From an uncultured Clostridium sp. (GTDB lineage: Bacteria > Bacillota > Clostridia > TANB77 > CAG-508): 7,092 bases of DNA. Location of the stretch: assembly GCA_947428535.1 (NCBI GenBank), contig CANEMG010000047.1, forward strand, positions 1 to 7,092, in the 5' to 3' direction. The first letter of the stretch is position 1. Every line of letters starts with the position of its first letter. The notes below the pieces were generated by a model. The model worked only from the letters and a program-made list of their open reading frames with translations. It had not been told where the DNA came from and searched no databases. Made by a program: the position numbers and the translations under genes. Positions 5,739 through 7,092 of this stretch are shown one piece after another.

Positions 5739-6887
5739 TTAATCTCCTAAACAAATTCCTAAATCTCTAGCTATTTTGATTAAATCATCATCCATTTGAA
5801 TTTTTCTAATATTACTTTCCTTAGTATTTCCTGATGCAGCTCCTACAACTTTATTGTTCCCTACAACATCTTCTAAAGAAACATAACTCATTTCACCTTT
5901 TTTATAAGTTACTAAAACATTAAATATTCCTTGCATTGCAAGTTCCATAGCTTTGCAACCATATTTAGTAGAAAGTATTCTGTCAAACGCTGATGGTGTA
6001 CCACCTCTTTGGACATATCCTAAAACAGTATTTCTAGCAACCATTCCTGTTAATTCTTCTAATTCATTTGCTAATTTTTCTCCAACTCCACCAAGTCTTA
6101 TATTGTCTAATCCTTTTCCATCATCTAAAGTTTTCTTTACTGTAATTGTTCCATCTTTTGGCATTGCACCTTCTGATGTTACAACTATTGTAAACTCTTT
6201 TCCTCTTGCTCTTCTTGCATTTATTTTATCTACTACTTTATTTATATCGTAAGGTATTTCTGGAATTAAAGCAACATCTGCTCCTCCAGCTATTGCTGAT
6301 TCTAATGATAACCATCCAGCATATCTTCCCATAACTTCTAATACCATTATTCTATGATGTGCTTCTGCTGTTGTGTGTAATCTATCTAGTGCTTCTGTTG
6401 CAACTGAAACTGCTGTGTTGTATCCAAAAGTTGCATCTGTATGTGCAACATCATTATCTATTGTTTTAGGAACTCCTATGCAATTTACTCCTTTTAATGA
6501 AAAGTCTCTACTAGATTTTTGAGTTCCATCTCCTCCTAATGTAAATATACAATCAAATCCTGCATTTCTTATGTTTTGAACACATATATCTGACATATCT
6601 TTATATTCAACACTTCCATCTTCATTTACTACTTTATAGTTGAATACATTTGTGCTATTTGATGTACCTATTATTGTTCCACCTCTTGCTAATAGACCTG
6701 AAGCATTTCCTTGTAAATCTAATTTTACATAGTCGTTGTTTAATAATCCTTTGTAACCTTCAATAAATCCATAGCATTCTACTCCATATGTTCTAGCTGT
6801 TTTTACTATTGCTCTTATTACAGCATTTAATCCTGGTGCATCTCCACCATTAGTTAGTATAGCAACTTTTTTTACTTTTGATTCCAT
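5739..6887 (-). CDS. pfkA: 6-phosphofructokinase, long form (group III-like), predicted ATP-dependent
   Basis: Phosphorylates fructose 6-phosphate to fructose 1,6-bisphosphate in glycolysis. Motifs run in order: GGDAPGLNAVIR (14-25), GGDGT (118-122), PKTIDND (140-146, catalytic base Asp144), MGRYAGW (186-192), PEIPYD (209-214) and LGYVQRGGTPSAFDR (about 291-305). At 382 residues it is longer than the roughly 320-residue E. coli and Bacillus enzymes, with an insertion around 83-103. The residue matching E. coli Gly104 is Gly121, which in this family goes with ATP use; pyrophosphate enzymes have Asp. The residue matching Gly124 is Lys141, as in pyrophosphate and long ATP forms. ATP is therefore the better prediction, but pyrophosphate or mixed use is not excluded. 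The start at 6887 has GGGGG (6896-6900) 8 bases upstream. The gene has its own promoter and terminator. Confidence 0.95.
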   Translation of the reverse strand: MESKVKKVAILTNGGDAPGLNAVIRAIVKTARTYGVECYGFIEGYKGLLNNDYVKLDLQGNASGLLARGGTIIGTSNSTNVFNYKVVNEDGSVEYKDMSDICVQNIRNAGFDCIFTLGGDGTQKSSRDFSLKGVNCIGVPKTIDNDVAHTDATFGYNTAVSVATEALDRLHTTAEAHHRIMVLEVMGRYAGWLSLESAIAGGADVALIPEIPYDINKVVDKINARRARGKEFTIVVTSEGAMPKDGTITVKKTLDDGKGLDNIRLGGVGEKLANELEELTGMVARNTVLGYVQRGGTPSAFDRILSTKYGCKAMELAMQGIFNVLVTYKKGEMSYVSLEDVVGNNKVVGAASGNTKESNIRKIQMDDDLIKIARDLGICLGD

Positions 6888-6928
6888 TTCGATTTCCCCC
6901 TGTTTTTATTTTTTTCAACATTATAGTT

Positions 6929-6957
6929 ATTATATACATTTTTAAAATATAATACAA
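6929..6957 (-). promoter_or_regulatory. Predicted sigma-A promoter of the phosphofructokinase gene
   Basis: On the minus strand TTGTAT (6952-6957), a 17-bp spacer and a perfect TATAAT (6929-6934) are present. Transcription would start near 6922, about 35 bases before the ATG. Because the region is extremely AT-rich, chance matches are likelier than usual; the exact 17-bp spacing is the main support. Confidence 0.65.
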
Positions 6958-7067
6958 GCATTTTTTATATTATTCCATATAAGAATTTTCTTTTTAAATC
7001 TAATTTTAAAGAATATATTTTTAATTTCCATATATAATTTAATATCTAATTATTTTAGATAAACTTT

Positions 7068-7092
7068 AAAAAGGAGGGCCTATTACTTAGGC
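7068..7092 (-). terminator. Possible terminator of an upstream minus-strand gene, cut by window edge
   Basis: GCCTA (7078-7082) and TAGGC (7088-7092) form a 5-bp stem with a TTACT loop. Read on the minus strand it is followed by CCTCC and five T. The stem would be longer if the bases beyond the edge are complementary to GGG. The plus strand also shows AAAAAGGAGGG here, which resembles a ribosome binding site, but no start codon follows within the window. Confidence 0.35.

Noticed and set aside
7068..7092. Start of a plus-strand gene after AAAAAGGAGGG
   Set aside because: No start codon follows in the remaining 14 bases, and the same bases make a better terminator on the minus strand.

Overview
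The window is very AT-rich, uses the standard genetic code (Trp is TGG; the stops seen are TAA and TAG), has strong Shine-Dalgarno sites and carries the tig, clpP, clpX gene order. This points to a low-GC Firmicute, most likely a Clostridia-like lineage. The species cannot be named from the sequence alone.

Layout, left to right. (1) A plus-strand RluA/RluD-type pseudouridine synthase gene fills 1-892. Its reading frame is open to the left edge, and its start codon was probably cut by that edge. (2) It converges on clpX, and the two share a bidirectional hairpin terminator at 985-1009. (3) On the minus strand lie clpX (1039-2340) and clpP (2389-2991), 48 bases apart, with one sigma-A-like promoter in front of clpP. 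(4) tig, encoding trigger factor (3186-4565), has its own promoter and terminator, so it is a separate unit from clpPX. (5) A gene of different composition and codon use occupies 4754-5541. It is read in two frames separated at a run of seven A; joined, they make a 262-residue divergent relative of the DUF1385 (YqhQ-type) membrane proteins. It has a strong promoter with an operator-like inverted repeat, a leader of about 108 bases, a good ribosome binding site and its own terminator. (6) A long-form 6-phosphofructokinase gene (5739-6887) has its own promoter and terminator. (7) The right edge holds a partial hairpin, possibly the terminator of an upstream minus-strand gene.

How it fits together: tig, clpP and clpX are the usual protein-folding and proteolysis cluster. 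Trigger factor meets nascent chains, and ClpX unfolds substrates for the ClpP protease. Phosphofructokinase is glycolytic and the pseudouridine synthase modifies RNA; neither is functionally tied to Clp. No mobile element, CRISPR array, tRNA or rRNA was seen. All intergenic stretches are about 205 bases or shorter. The window is mainly housekeeping; the one element I would call unusual is the split DUF1385-like gene and its control region.
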